Below, piece by piece: positions 8,320 through 19,500 of a stretch of 64,000 nt of DNA. Every line of letters begins with the position of its first letter. Within the stretch, counting starts at the first letter, position 1. Source of the DNA: Poritiphilus sp965212595 (GTDB taxonomy: Bacteria; Bacteroidota; Bacteroidia; Flavobacteriales; Flavobacteriaceae); the NCBI GenBank assembly GCA_965212595.1, contig CBDBVE010000024.1, forward strand, positions 248,001 to 312,000, read 5' to 3'. The notes under the pieces were generated by a model. That model had not been told where the DNA came from. It ran no database searches and saw only the letters and a list, made by a program, of their open reading frames with translations. The translations under genes were made by a program, and so were the position numbers.

Positions 8320-9453
8320 ATGGACATTTGGTCTTTACTCATCGTATTTTTAATAGCTCAGGGTTTTTTTATAATCTCTATCTTCCTATTCTCGTCAAGG
8401 AGAAGAAAAAAGGAAAACCTGTACCTGGCGATGCTGGTGATGGTGTTCATATGGTTCCTGGCTGAATTCTTTACTGTACGAAATGTAATCAAGGTCAATC
8501 TAGATATTTTCTACGGTACCCGATACGGCTCCTGGTTTATTCTTGGCCCACTTACGTTTTTCTTTTACAAGTCTGTCACAAATAAGGAATGGAACTTTTC
8601 GGCAAAAGATGGTTTGCACTTGCTACCCTTCTTAATAATCTCAGTTCTAATTCCTTTGTTTAGCGGACAAGAACTGAGTTCCAGGCAAATACATTATGGT
8701 ATGCTGGCCGTTTTTGATCATAGGCCAAAGACTGTTACCGCATTTGAATACCTCTATTCAACTGTTTTCTACCTTCAGTTTATACATCTGGGCCTCTATT
8801 TGCTTCTCAACCAGAAAATGCTACGTTCATATTCTAAGAAGTTAAAGAATGAATATGCCAATATCAACGATACTATTTGGCTATACACCTTTAATATTCT
8901 TTTAATCGTCTGTTTGCTTCTGGCTTCTGTCTTTTTGTATTTACTCTTCGCCTCAGACATTTACAGGCGTACTTTAGATTATATTTATGTGCTACCTATG
9001 GGGCTGTTTATTTATGCCGTTGGATATCGGTTATCGGGAATTGAATGGCTTAGGCCTCAGGAAAAAGGAACACGCTATCAGTTTTCAACGCTAAAATCAC
9101 AGGAGAAGTTAGCCTATGCAAAGAAGTTGGGCCTCCTTATGGAAGCTCAAAAACCCTTTCTTCAAAATAATCTTCGCTTAAACGATCTGGCACTAAAACT
9201 GGATATGCAAAGTCATCATCTATCTCAGCTAATCAACGAACATTTTAATTGTTCCTTCTTCGATTATGTCAATGAGTATAGAGTAAAGGAGGCCAAAGAC
9301 ATTATCAGGGCCAATCCAAAACTAACGCTCTTACAGGTGGCTTTTGAAGCTGGCTTTAACAATAAAACTTCCTTTGTAAACGCGTTCAAGAAATTTGAAG
9401 GGCAGACACCTTCGGTATTTCGACGAACCCATATCCGGTCTTTGGCTGGCTAA
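8320..9453 (+). CDS. Membrane-anchored AraC-family transcription regulator
   Basis: The protein has 377 residues. About seven hydrophobic helices fill residues 3-245, starting WSLLIVFLIAQGFFIISIF. The C-terminal 100 residues form an AraC double helix-turn-helix: LDMQSHHLSQLINEHFN (first HTH) and LLQVAFEAGFNNKTSF with FKKFEGQTPSVFR (second HTH and signature). This 7TM-AraC layout is common in Bacteroidota and is thought to sense a ligand at the membrane. Its targets are unknown; the adjacent YceI gene is the obvious candidate. It is followed by hairpins that may end or attenuate the transcript. Confidence 0.85.
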   Translation: MDIWSLLIVFLIAQGFFIISIFLFSSRRRKKENLYLAMLVMVFIWFLAEFFTVRNVIKVNLDIFYGTRYGSWFILGPLTFFFYKSVTNKEWNFSAKDGLHLLPFLIISVLIPLFSGQELSSRQIHYGMLAVFDHRPKTVTAFEYLYSTVFYLQFIHLGLYLLLNQKMLRSYSKKLKNEYANINDTIWLYTFNILLIVCLLLASVFLYLLFASDIYRRTLDYIYVLPMGLFIYAVGYRLSGIEWLRPQEKGTRYQFSTLKSQEKLAYAKKLGLLMEAQKPFLQNNLRLNDLALKLDMQSHHLSQLINEHFNCSFFDYVNEYRVKEAKDIIRANPKLTLLQVAFEAGFNNKTSFVNAFKKFEGQTPSVFRRTHIRSLAG

Positions 9454-9460
9454 AATTCCT

Positions 9461-9501
9461 CGTTTTTCCCTTAAAAACGGCAATCTCTATAAAGATTGTC
9501 G
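9461..9501 (+). terminator. Two small hairpins between the AraC gene and the YceI gene
   Basis: Hairpin one pairs CGTTTTT (9461-9467) with AAAAACG (9473-9479). Hairpin two pairs CGGCAATCT (9478-9486) with AGATTGTCG (9493-9501), with one G-T pair. They share two bases, so they cannot form fully together. There is only a weak T tract, so termination or attenuation is a guess. Confidence 0.3.
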
Positions 9502-9547
9502 ATTTCTAAAAGTTTCGTGCCTAGGTTTGGTTGAAAACAATTCAATC

Positions 9548-10141
9548 ATGAAACAAAGAACAGTTTTAGCATCCTTAGTACTCCTTTTCACTTTTAGCAG
9601 CTTCAATACTGTAACGGATAATTATGCCTTAGACCCCGGACACACTCATATTGGTTTTGATGTTGAAAGGTTTCTTGTAGGAGAGGTCTCCGGAAGGTTT
9701 AATTCCTTCACAGCTACTCTTAGTATGGAAGGAGAGGATCATACCACACTCAAGGCCAATGTGGTCATTCAGGTAAATAGTCTTGACAGCAATAACGAGA
9801 CAAGAGATGGCCATTTAAAAGGCGCTGCATGGCTGGACGCTACTACCTATCCGGAAATTCATTTTACCTCTACGGAAGTGTATAAAAATGAAACAGGAGA
9901 TGGGTACGAAATGAAAGGTAATTTAAAAATCAAAGATCATACGAAGGAGGTCTCCTTTCCTGTGGAGATTTTAGGGCCATTTAAAGACCCTACAGGACAA
10001 ACTACGATTGGGGTCCGGGCCGACTTTACGATTAACAGGTTTGACTACGGTATTTCCTTCAATAAAAAAATGGACAATGGCGGTTTTTTCATCGGAAAGG
10101 ATGTAAAAATTAAAATCAGAGCTTTGGCCAACAAAAAATAG
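9548..10141 (+). CDS. YceI family periplasmic lipid-binding protein
   Basis: From the ATG at 9548 the protein has 197 residues: signal peptide MKQRTVLASLVLLFTFSSF, then the YceI lipocalin-like fold. Family signs are YALDPGHTHIGFDVERF at the start of the barrel, ETRDGHLKGAAWLDATTYPEIHF in the middle, and VGFFIG/GGFFIGKDVKIKI-type strands at the end. Known members bind polyisoprenoid or amphiphilic molecules in the periplasm. A longer open frame from 9395 overlaps the AraC gene and lacks a signal peptide at its start, so I reject it. A strong terminator follows. Confidence 0.9.
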   Translation: MKQRTVLASLVLLFTFSSFNTVTDNYALDPGHTHIGFDVERFLVGEVSGRFNSFTATLSMEGEDHTTLKANVVIQVNSLDSNNETRDGHLKGAAWLDATTYPEIHFTSTEVYKNETGDGYEMKGNLKIKDHTKEVSFPVEILGPFKDPTGQTTIGVRADFTINRFDYGISFNKKMDNGGFFIGKDVKIKIRALANKK

Positions 10142-10183
10142 ATCTTGCACTAAGAACCAGAACTCCAGACATTCTTTTTTAGC

Positions 10184-10215
10184 AAACCGTCTTCAATACG
10201 ACAAGAAGACGGTTT
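10184..10215 (+). terminator. Rho-independent terminator after the YceI gene
   Basis: An 11-bp perfect stem (AAACCGTCTTC with GAAGACGGTTT) encloses a 10-nt loop and is followed by a T-rich CTTGTTTTCT. It lies 42 bp past the YceI stop. Confidence 0.75.
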
Positions 10216-10339
10216 CTTGTTTTCTCAATCAACTGTTAAGGAAAACCTAAACACCTTACTTCGCTGTTTGAATTTCCTTGTCAAGTCTTAAATATCATTT
10301 AACTTACGGCATTCTATAAACAACTTTTATCTGTACGCT

Positions 10340-11650
10340 ATGAATTTTGCCTTTAAAAACTATCGAAAACTACGCTACTTCCTTTTCATTTTTTCCTTTA
10401 TCGGAATAATTTCCTGTAAAGATAAGGTCAAAGAAGAACCAGCTGGTCCGGAGATGAACTTTGCAGCCAACAATGCTGGCCTAGAACTGCCTGAGGGTTT
10501 TAAAGTGATTGTTGCCGCAGATTCATTAAGCTCACCAAGGCATATAGCAGTTACCAAGAGCGGAGCTATCTATGCAAAACTTCGTAAGCTAGACGAAAAT
10601 GGCGGGGTGGTTTATCTCGAAGATACAGACCAGGATGGTGTAATGGATAACAAGGAAATCTTTGGTGACTATATAGGTACGGGCATAGCAGTAACAGACA
10701 AGTACCTCTTTGCAAGTTCCTTTGATGCCGTAATGCGCTATACAGTTGATGAGAATCAAAAGGTTATAAATAAATCTACTCCAGATACTGTTGTTTCAGG
10801 ACTGATCAACAAACGCCAACACGCAGATAAAACTTTTGTCCTTGATGAAGAAGGGAATATCTATGTAAATATAGGAGCTCCCTCTAATGCTTGCCAGGAG
10901 GAAGATAGAACACTTGGCTCTCCAGGGATGAGGCCCTGCCCTATTCTAGACTCCGCAGCCGGAATCTGGCAATTTCGGGCAGACAAAACCTTACAGTCTT
11001 ATGCCGATGGCAAACGTTATGCGACAGGGCTTAGAAACGTGATAGGCCTAGATTGGAACAAAGCAGATAACAAGCTTTATGTTACTCAACATGGGAGAGA
11101 CCAGCTGAATACCTTATTTCCAGATCTCTATGACGCCAAGTCTAATGCAGATCTACCTGCCGAGACATTCTATCGCATTAAGGAGGGAGACGATGCCGGA
11201 TGGCCTTATATTTACTATGATCAACTACAGAATAAAAAAATAGTTTCTCCGGAGTATGGCGGAGATGGCCAAAAAACAGGAGGAGAAGATGCCTTAGATC
11301 CATTGGTTGCCTTTCCTGGGCACTTAGCTCCCAATGCGCTGCTATTCTATACGGGAGACCAATTCCCGGAACGTTATAAAAACGGTGCGTTTATCGCTTT
11401 TCACGGTTCTTGGAACAGAGCTCCTGAAGTTCAGGAGGGTTACAATGTGGTTTTTGTCCCGTTTGCAAACGGAGAACCCTCTGGAGAATGGGAGGTTTTT
11501 GCAACAGGTTTTGCAGGCGTAGGCGATGTACGCTCTCCACGAGAGGCTAAGCATAGGCCAACAGGTTTAGCACAGGGCCCAGACGGATCTCTCTATGTTT
11601 CTGATGATTCAGGGGGAACAATTTACCGGATAATGTATGGTGGGAACTAA
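10340..11650 (+). CDS. Sorbosone dehydrogenase-like (PQQ-type) lipoprotein
   Basis: The protein has 436 residues. Lipobox IGIISC places the lipidated Cys at 26. The rest is a beta-propeller of the glucose/sorbosone dehydrogenase family: LPEGFKVIVAADSLSSPRHIA early, YATGLRNVIGLDW and VTQHGRDQLN in the middle, and FIAFHGSWNRAPE and VYVSDDSGGTIYRI-type blades near the end. Relatives oxidise sugars or aldehydes with PQQ and pass electrons to a cytochrome c. The next gene is such a cytochrome and overlaps by 14 bp, which supports a paired periplasmic oxidase. The substrate is not evident, and no PQQ synthesis genes are in this window. Confidence 0.85.
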   Translation: MNFAFKNYRKLRYFLFIFSFIGIISCKDKVKEEPAGPEMNFAANNAGLELPEGFKVIVAADSLSSPRHIAVTKSGAIYAKLRKLDENGGVVYLEDTDQDGVMDNKEIFGDYIGTGIAVTDKYLFASSFDAVMRYTVDENQKVINKSTPDTVVSGLINKRQHADKTFVLDEEGNIYVNIGAPSNACQEEDRTLGSPGMRPCPILDSAAGIWQFRADKTLQSYADGKRYATGLRNVIGLDWNKADNKLYVTQHGRDQLNTLFPDLYDAKSNADLPAETFYRIKEGDDAGWPYIYYDQLQNKKIVSPEYGGDGQKTGGEDALDPLVAFPGHLAPNALLFYTGDQFPERYKNGAFIAFHGSWNRAPEVQEGYNVVFVPFANGEPSGEWEVFATGFAGVGDVRSPREAKHRPTGLAQGPDGSLYVSDDSGGTIYRIMYGGN

Positions 11651-12122
11651 AGGCGTTAAACCCCGAGCCAGGTGGGCAACACTTGTTGTTTGTATTTTGT
11701 TCATCGCTTCATGTGGGGACACTAAAAAAGAAGCGGTGGCGCCAAAAGTCACCATCCAGGAGACAAAACAGCAACCTGACCCGGTGGTAGAAGCGTATAT
11801 GGCTGCCGGTAGGAAGGTATACGATAGCCATTGCCTTGTATGTCATCAGGCAAATGGTGATGGTGTTCCAGGCTTAAACCCGTCGCTTTTTGATTCAGAA
11901 CGTGTGCAGGGAGAAAAAAAAGAGCTCCTTCAAATCTTGCTCTATGGGTCTACCGAAGGCCTAAGTACTGATGGTAACACTTATACCAACAACATGCCTG
12001 GTTTTGAGCATCTCAGCGACGAAGAAATTGCGAATCTGGCTTCTTATATCAGAAATAGTTTTGAAAACAAGGCTCCGGCTATTACCATAGCTGAAGTGAA
12101 GAATTTAAGACAAGGGCAATAG
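11637..12122 (+). CDS. Cytochrome c lipoprotein
   Basis: The protein has 161 residues. Lipobox LFIASC gives Cys26. The haem site is CLVCH at 66-70, and NNMPGFEHLSDEEIANLASYI provides the probable axial Met and the last helix of a small class I cytochrome c. It overlaps the end of the PQQ-type dehydrogenase by 14 bp, so the two are probably co-translated. The cytochrome is the likely electron acceptor for that enzyme. It is anchored to a membrane and faces the periplasm. The gene-free repeat region follows. Confidence 0.88.
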   Translation: MVGTKGVKPRARWATLVVCILFIASCGDTKKEAVAPKVTIQETKQQPDPVVEAYMAAGRKVYDSHCLVCHQANGDGVPGLNPSLFDSERVQGEKKELLQILLYGSTEGLSTDGNTYTNNMPGFEHLSDEEIANLASYIRNSFENKAPAITIAEVKNLRQGQ

Positions 12123-12180
12123 ATAATCGCTAAGGACCAATTGATTATTGATTATTGGTAATTATTAATGGCTAAGGTTT

Positions 12181-12532
12181 GGGGTTCTTAACCCCGCCCC
12201 AGTTCAATAAATACCCCAAAAGTGTAATTTGCAAGCAGTCAAATAGTGGTGAGCTGTGCGTGCCTGAAGCCCGATGTTGATTTCTTTCAAGCGTTTGAAA
12301 TGGTAAATATTTTAAATTTGGGGGCTCAAAGCCCCTCCCCGGGTTAAATTATCCTCTAAGAGTGTAATTTGCAAGCAGGGAAGAGAGCGTGATGCAGGAT
12401 GCGCGATGTTGGAAGCTCCAAGATCGATGTTAAGACTACTTATTGACTAAAAGTCGTGCATACAGAAATTCTGGGGCTAGAAACCCCGCCCAGTTATAAT
12501 TTAAAGGCCGAAAGTGCAATTTACAAGCAGGG
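12181..12532 (+). repeat. Three dispersed hairpin-plus-tail repeat units
   Basis: The 553-bp stretch between the cytochrome gene and the CpsB-type gene has no credible gene. It holds three related units at about 12181-12238, 12320-12380 and 12472-12532. Each opens with a GGGG/CCCC hairpin whose loop differs (for example GGGGTTCTTAACCCC), then a C-rich run. Each ends in a near-identical tail, AGTGTAATTTGCAAGCAG (AGTGCAATTTACAAGCAG in the third). Tails are 141 and 152 bp apart. AT-rich ATTGATTATTG/ATTGCTAATTG runs flank the set at 12140-12175 and 12545-12590. This may be a REP-like element or a structured RNA; its function is unknown. Confidence 0.65.
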
Positions 12533-12648
12533 AATAAAGAATTAGTCATTGTTTATTGTCTATTGCTAATTGCTAATTATTTACTACCTGCCAATTGCCT
12601 TTCACTACCTCTATTCATAGTTTACTGCCAAAGTATTGCCAGAAACAC

Positions 12649-12656
12649 TATTTTTG
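12649..12656 (+). promoter_or_regulatory. Possible -7 promoter box of the CpsB-type gene
   Basis: TATTTTTG matches TAnnTTTG and lies 19 nt before the start codon. It sits in the same 10-mer, CTATTTTTGC, seen before mnmE. No clear -33 box. Confidence 0.35.
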
Positions 12657-12675
12657 CCAGTAATTTTTGCTCATC

Positions 12676-13416
12676 ATGTTTCAATTTTTTGCGAAGAAAG
12701 AATTTTTAGTAGATCATCTGGCAAATTTTGTGGATATGCATAACCATATCTTGCCGGGCATTGATGATGGAGCAAAAACAGCGGAAGAAGCACTTAGTCT
12801 TGTTCAGGGTTTTGGGGAGTTTGGAGTTACCCGCTTCATAGCAACCCCTCATATTATGCATAATTATTATCCAAATACTCGCGAGAGTATTACCCAATCT
12901 CTGGCACTGCTAAAAAATGAACTGTTGAAAAACGATTTAAAGCAGGTATCAATAGCAACCGCGGCAGAGCATATGATAGACGATAATTACGAAGCCTTGT
13001 TAAGCAAGGGGGAAGTCATGCCAATGATGACAGACTATATCCTCGTTGAAATGTCTTACCTACAACGCCCTATCAATTTCAGGGAAGCAATTATTAAAAC
13101 GGTTAGCAAAAGATTGTATCCAATCCTCGCCCATCCTGAGCGTTATGTCTTTCTACATAAGAATCCGAAGAAATATGAAGTTTATAGAGAGCGAGGTATT
13201 CTTTTTCAACTCAATTTATTATCATTAGGCGATTTTTATGGGAAAGAAGTACAAAAGGTTGCTCTTAAGCTTTTAGATTCCGAACTCATAGACTATGTGG
13301 CTTCCGATGTACATAACTTAAACCAGCTTAAAACCTTAAAGGAACTTTCGGTTTCTAAAAAGACCATTAGACAGTTGACACCAATTATCCATAGAACAAT
13401 AGAAACTTTCTATTAG
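12676..13416 (+). CDS. CpsB/YwqE-type PHP protein-tyrosine phosphatase
   Basis: The protein has 246 residues from the ATG at 12676. It shows the PHP-fold metal motifs DMHNHILPGIDDGA (20-33; His22, His24, Asp30), ATPHIM, LAHPERY and ASDVHN. In CpsB/CapC relatives these hold a metal cluster that dephosphorylates the tyrosine tail of the Wzc/CapB kinase and so tunes chain length and export of exopolysaccharide. A Wzc-type kinase with a tyrosine-rich tail is encoded about 9 kb away on the other strand, which fits. A TTG three codons upstream is in frame; ATG is preferred. It is convergent with the giant secreted protein across a shared terminator. Confidence 0.88.
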   Translation: MFQFFAKKEFLVDHLANFVDMHNHILPGIDDGAKTAEEALSLVQGFGEFGVTRFIATPHIMHNYYPNTRESITQSLALLKNELLKNDLKQVSIATAAEHMIDDNYEALLSKGEVMPMMTDYILVEMSYLQRPINFREAIIKTVSKRLYPILAHPERYVFLHKNPKKYEVYRERGILFQLNLLSLGDFYGKEVQKVALKLLDSELIDYVASDVHNLNQLKTLKELSVSKKTIRQLTPIIHRTIETFY

Positions 13417-13478
13417 TATCCCCTACCTTGTAGAATCTAGGATTAACTACAGGCTTAGCGTGCAAAGTACTATTAAAA

Positions 13479-13506
13479 AAAAGCCTGCTCAATTGAGCAG
13501 GCTTTT
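13479..13506. terminator. Bidirectional terminator between convergent genes
   Basis: A perfect 28-bp palindrome whose left arm is AAAAGCCTGCTCAA. It is flanked by A and T runs and sits between the CpsB-type gene and the minus-strand giant gene. It can terminate both. Confidence 0.85.
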
Positions 13507-13532
13507 AAATATGACTATAATCTTATGTTTAT

Positions 13533-16500
13533 TTAATTGTTAACCAGGAGTTTCAAAGGAATTGGATCTCCTTCATTCGCTTCCAGAACGATGAAGTACA
13601 ACCCATTTCTAAGTGTCGCTACCGGTACTTCAAAGTTACTCCTATCCAGCGCTACATCTTGTTGATCATAAGCCCCAACCAATCTGCCCGAATAGTCATG
13701 AACGAATATTTCCATTATGATCATGTCCGCTGGCATATTTTGTACCTGGATCCTTGCAACACCACCTTGAGATGGGTTTTCGAGAAGAATCCCCATTACT
13801 TCGCCGTCCTCTGTTACTCTGATGGTCACGGTATCGGTGTTAGAGAGACCTCCTTCATCAGTAACCGTAAGGCTCACCTGATAGTCACCTGCAGTATCAA
13901 AGGTATGGACAGGATTCACTTCTGAAGAGGTGCCTCCATCTCCAAAATCCCATTCGTAGGTAATAATACCAAAGTCGTCCATAGAATTGTTTCCTGTAAA
14001 GCTGACGTCTAATGGAGCAACACCGCTAAGCGGATCAGCCTCTATAACAGCAACAGGAGGTTGATTGGCAGACATACCCACGACAATAGTTACCGTGGCG
14101 GTATCTGTAAGTCCTCCCGCATCTGTTACGGTTAATGTAACATTATAAGTACCGTCATTTGCAAAGGTATAGATAGGATCTGCATCGGTTGAGGTATTTC
14201 CACCATCCATGAAATCCCATAAATAACTTACCACGCCTTCATCATCAGTAGAATTACTTCCCGTAAAGGTCACTTCAAGAGGTGAATCTCCGGAAATTGG
14301 AGTTGCCTCAGCTATAGCAACAGGGGGTTGATTACCGCCATCGGAGACGGTAATTGTTATGGTATCGGTATCCGTAAGACCGCCATCATCTGTAACCGTA
14401 AGCGTTACATCATAGGTGCCCACCGTATTGAATGTATAAACGGGGTCGGCATCTGTTGAAGTTCCGCCATCCATAAAATCCCAGGCATAACTTACAATAG
14501 TACCATCATCGGTTGAGTTGCTTCCTGTAAAAGTAACCTCCAAAGGCGCATCACCGGTAAGCGGCGTTGCTTCGGCCAATGCCGTTGGCGGCAGGTTACT
14601 TCCTCCACTTACGGTAATGGTTATGATATCGGTGTCCATGAGGTTTCCACCATCAGTAACTGTAAGTTCTACATCATAGGTTCCTGCGGCCGTAAAGGTA
14701 TGCTCAGTATCTGGATCGTTAGAAGTTGTACCATCCATAAAGTCCCAGAAATACGTTACTACGCCTACATCATCCGTTGAATTGCTGCCAGTAAAGGTAA
14801 CCTCTAGCGGGGCTTCACCATTTAGAGGTGTGGCCTCAGCGACTGCCACAGGGGGCTCATTTACTGGGTTGTTTACAGTAATTGTGACGATATCAGTATC
14901 ATTAAAACCTTCATCATCTGTAACGGTTAACTCTACTTCATAGGTGCCAGCCGCAGTAAAGGTATGTACTGGGTCTGCTATATTTGAGGTGTTCCCGTCT
15001 TTGAAATCCCAGAAATAAGTAGCTATCGCGACATCATCTGTTGAATTGCTTCCGGTGAAGGTAACTTCAAGAGAAACTTCTCCAGATTGTGGATTAGCTT
15101 CAGCAACAGCCACAGGCGGTTCGTTGGTACCATCCCCAATGATCCACATAAAGTCTATTTGACTGTCTAATGGTGGGGATCCGTCATCCGTAACAGTTAT
15201 CTGCACACTATACGGGCTGTTCTCAGCCGCTCCGGAACCGCCTGAAGTATTAGATTCAGGGGCCGCGGTTAGCTGGGCATCAGAATAATTTGTTCCATCA
15301 ACCTTATAGAGGGCTATTTTGTCTATGGCATGTCCTAGAGAACGTTCGGAGATTTCCATTGTATAAGTCCCCGCCGACTCAAATCGCACATATATATTGT
15401 GTGGGTCGTTATCACTTGTCTTGGCTTGCCAGTCGTACACTTCAGAGACACCCAAGGTTCTATAAATTTTAAAATAACCATTACTTCCACTTCCTGCAGG
15501 TGTGGTTCCTGCGCTTATTCTCGGACTTCCTTTAGGGAATACAATATTGTTCTGAGCTCCCTCAAGTTCGCTGATAAGGGCAGCTTCACTGGCAGGATTT
15601 CCCTGGTATCCGAAGAACCACACGCCATTGGTGTTTGGAAAACGTAGCCAGGAATCATTTTCATCAGCCGGTATAGATCCGCTAAAGAAGTTTCTCCAAT
15701 TAAAACGATATACACCAGGAGTGTTTATATTTATCTGATAAGGTATTGTACCTCCATTCTGGTTGGTGAAGTTATCATCACCAGCTATTATTCCAGTGGC
15801 TCCACCTGCTGTGGTTTGAGTCCAAGAAGGTACTATCGTACCTGATTCTGCTTCAATAACTACCAGGCCATTATCTTCTTCAAAAGCGCTTCCGGCCCCA
15901 TCTGCTATGGTCCCAGAAATAAGTCCTGTACTAGGATTAATTGTTAGAGCCGGTGGAAGTCCTGTAGCTTCATACAATAGATTTGTACTGGCATCCTGAG
16001 CTTCTATCTGAAGTGATACCGGATCTCCTTCATTGTTAAACTGGTCTCCAGGATTGGTTACATCCGGAGGCAGGTTATTATTTGACAGTATGATATCTAC
16101 CGATGAGCTATTGCCATAGTTTATGGTTAAAACTGCATTTCGGTTAGCTCCGGTACCGGTAAGTTCTACAGAAATTGTGTGCGTACTATTGGCATTCAAT
16201 AATTGATTGGTAAGTTCTCCCGCCACAATATTGAAATCTGCAGCGTCAGCTCCGGTAATCTCCATGGAAGTCACATATACGCCTACATTTCCATCTTTGA
16301 TTTCTACAGCGATATCTTCCGTTGTGCCATCGGCAATTTGCACACCGGCAGGAGCATCTACAATACTCGATGCACTTGGGGTACCAACAGGGGCGTCTTC
16401 ACCCAGATATTCCATATTTTTTTGATTGCCTCCACCCATAGTAGGGGATCCTGAAAGGATAAAGATTCCGTTTCCTGAGACAATGGCCTGAGTGCCATGT

Positions 16501-19500
16501 CGGGCAAAGTTGAGATCACCAAGTTGCCTCCAACTTGTAGTTCCGGGGTCGTATTCTTCTGTAGTGGCCAGCGCGTTGCTCTGAGTACTTATTTCACCTC
16601 CTATAACTACAAGACGATCGTTGTAATTTACTGCTGATGCTCCAGCTCTTTCTGTTGGAATGTTTTGCCCTACAGGTAATGTACTCCAGGATCCTGCAGT
16701 AAAATCATAAACATCTACTTCGGCAATGGTAGGTGCAAACACGCCTCCCGGGCCTCCAGAGAGTCTTCCGCCAGCCGCGTAAAGCTTATCGTCAATTACC
16801 ACGGCTGCAAAGTGATCACGTGCTCTTGGAGCGTCGGCTAATGGAGTCCATTGTCCTGTGGCAGGATCATATTCATCGAACATCGCCGTGTATCCACCGT
16901 CATGTCCATCTGTATTTCCGGCTACGACATAAAATTTATTGTTGAAAACTACCAAACCGGCTCCCCCTCTTCTTCGTGCCGCTGGAATCTGAGGCCCTTG
17001 TATCCATTCCTGTGTTGCAGGATCGAAAGCCCAGATATGCTCGGCTGCAATTTCGTTAGGGAAGGCATTCGTCTGGAATGCTCCAATAACCCATATTAAG
17101 CCTTGATACTCTGTTGCCTGAAAGTGATTGAACTCAAAAGGTGCTGAGTTATTCAGATTTACCCAGGAATCTAAAGTATAATCATATACATCTATGGTTT
17201 GGGCATTTTCACGCCCTCCCATAAGGTAGAATTTATCCCCAGCCTGTACAAAGGAATTCTCATGACGAGCCGTATAACTTTCGTTCTCGTTTTTATCAAT
17301 CCAGGTCTGAGAAATGGTCCAGCTAAAGACCTGACTTGCAGGAGCAGAACCTGGTTTTCTTACCGTAACTACTACCTCGTGAACTCCATTGTTATTAGGA
17401 CCTCCAATAGCAGCGGCCTGATCTATGGTGCCTGTGATAACACCGGTAGATGAATTAATTGACAGGCCTGCCGGCTGCCCGGCAATATAATAGGCGATAT
17501 TCTCCCCTGGGTCACCTCCTGATGCCGAAGTGGCAAGATTTACCGCTTCGTTCACATCTCCCGTCTGATCAGCTATCGCACTAAGATTTAGCGTTGGATT
17601 TGAAGTATCTACTTCAAAAATCTCAATAGCGTTGATCAAGGGGTTCTCTACCCCATGAATAAATTCAATATCCAATTCTCCATCGGCTAGCGTAACCGGA
17701 TAGGACAGCATTCCGCCAGATTTATGGCCAAACTCTGTAATTAAATCCAGATCATCCTCTACAAGATTTCCTTCGATATTAATGTCAAAAACACGTTCTC
17801 CGGGATCGCTCGTACCGTTAAAACTATTCCCCATATACAAATTCACGACATAATCACCATTTTCTAAGGGTAAAGTGAACTCCATTTCTGGCGCCGCAGG
17901 AGCATCATAGCGTTCCTCTTGGAAAAGGGCTTCAAACGTGCTTTCCTCTATATATGCTGGAATTGAGCTATGCCTGTCTCCGTATTGCAGGTTGGCATTA
18001 TTGGTAATTAAACCGGTATTTACATCATAAATACCTCCTACATAGGCTCCAGGAGCTCCATTATACCTCCAATCGGTACCATTGGCATCAGTGGCAATAA
18101 CTTCGTCGCCACCAGCATTTATTCTGTAATTACTAGGATTAATAATGTTCCAGGTAAATGTAGTCATCACTGCATCTGCGCTACTACCATCAGTATCATC
18201 TACGGTAATGGTAACAGTATATGGACTGCCAGCATCCGCACCAAGATCTACCGTACCACCTATTTGGCCATTTGTGGGTTCTATATTCAATCCGAGAGGT
18301 AATCCGGAAGCGGCGTAAGAAAGGTTACCATCTCCTCCCACAGCCGAAACTCCTAGACTTCCGTTGAGCTGTTCGCCTATATTGTTCGTTTGTTCCGCAA
18401 TGGGATATATGTAAATGGGTAAATCATCATCAGAAATATCCAGTATTTCAATACCGTTAACAACTGGGTTTTGTTCTGGGCCATGTTTGAAAACAATATC
18501 AATGCTACCGTCGGTGACATTTAAGCCGTGGGTTATCACTGTTCCTATCTTATGACCATAGGTCGCCGTAAGATCTACCTCAGTAAGCTCAGGATAAACA
18601 ACACCTTCAATTTCAACATCAAAGATACGTTCACCCGGTTGGTTTGTGCCATTCCAACCATTACCCATGTAAAGCCTAACTTCATATATTCCATTTACTG
18701 ATACCGGAAAAGAATAGGTCATATCCGGTGGGTTATCATTTTCGTCGAAACGCTCGGTATCAAAAATAGCTACCGGGGTAGTTGCCTGGTTAACGGCAGG
18801 AGTATATCCGTTCATACCAAAACTGTCAGAGGAATTTGTACCCGCCTGGGTTAAATAAGGAGAGTTATTTGCCTCTGTATCCTGATCCCAATCTATTCCG
18901 CCGTCAATGGCTGAAATTGTAGGCCCTCCCGAATTTATTCGATACAGTACCACGGGACCGTCTGTAACGGTTACTGTAAAGGTTTGTTCTACAAAGTTTG
19001 TGTCGGCATCTGTCGCCCTTATGGTTATCGTTGAAACTTCAGGGGTAGCCGGGTAGGATATGGTAAGAACATTTCCTGAGATATTGGCTCCAACCGCCGG
19101 ATTCGTATTGGTTTGAACTGTATAGGTAAGATTACCATCACCATTATCATCACCGAAGAAGTCATTGAGGTCGAACTGCTCATCTGGAGAGTTAATAAGC
19201 CTCGTAATATCTTCCAGGATATTTTCTACTATTGGTGTTACTCCCAGGACATTTAAGAAATCCCAGGTGCCTTCTAACTCCTGGTTAGCGGTATTAGAAG
19301 TACCAATAAATCCAACTGCAAGATCAGTATTCGATTGCTGGATGGCAGTTAAAATACTTCCAAGAGCTGTTATTGTTCCCGCTAAAGTTCTTGTCCCACC
19401 ATCTATAGCGTACTCCAGATCTACCTGACCATTTGAAGGATCTACCACAAAATAGAAGACAATATCACTTTGAGGCCTGTTTGGTGTTGCAATGGGCACT

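Noticed and set aside
9395..9547. Longer N terminus for the YceI protein
   Set aside because: It would overlap the AraC gene and bury a clear signal peptide; the ATG at 9548 is better.
12181..12532. Repeat set as a CRISPR array
   Set aside because: Only three units, they differ between copies, spacing is about 140-150 bp, and no cas genes are near.
13818..15125. Five PKD repeats as a recent tandem duplication
   Set aside because: PKD repeats in secreted Bacteroidota proteins are normally similar; the copies here have diverged in DNA and need no special explanation.
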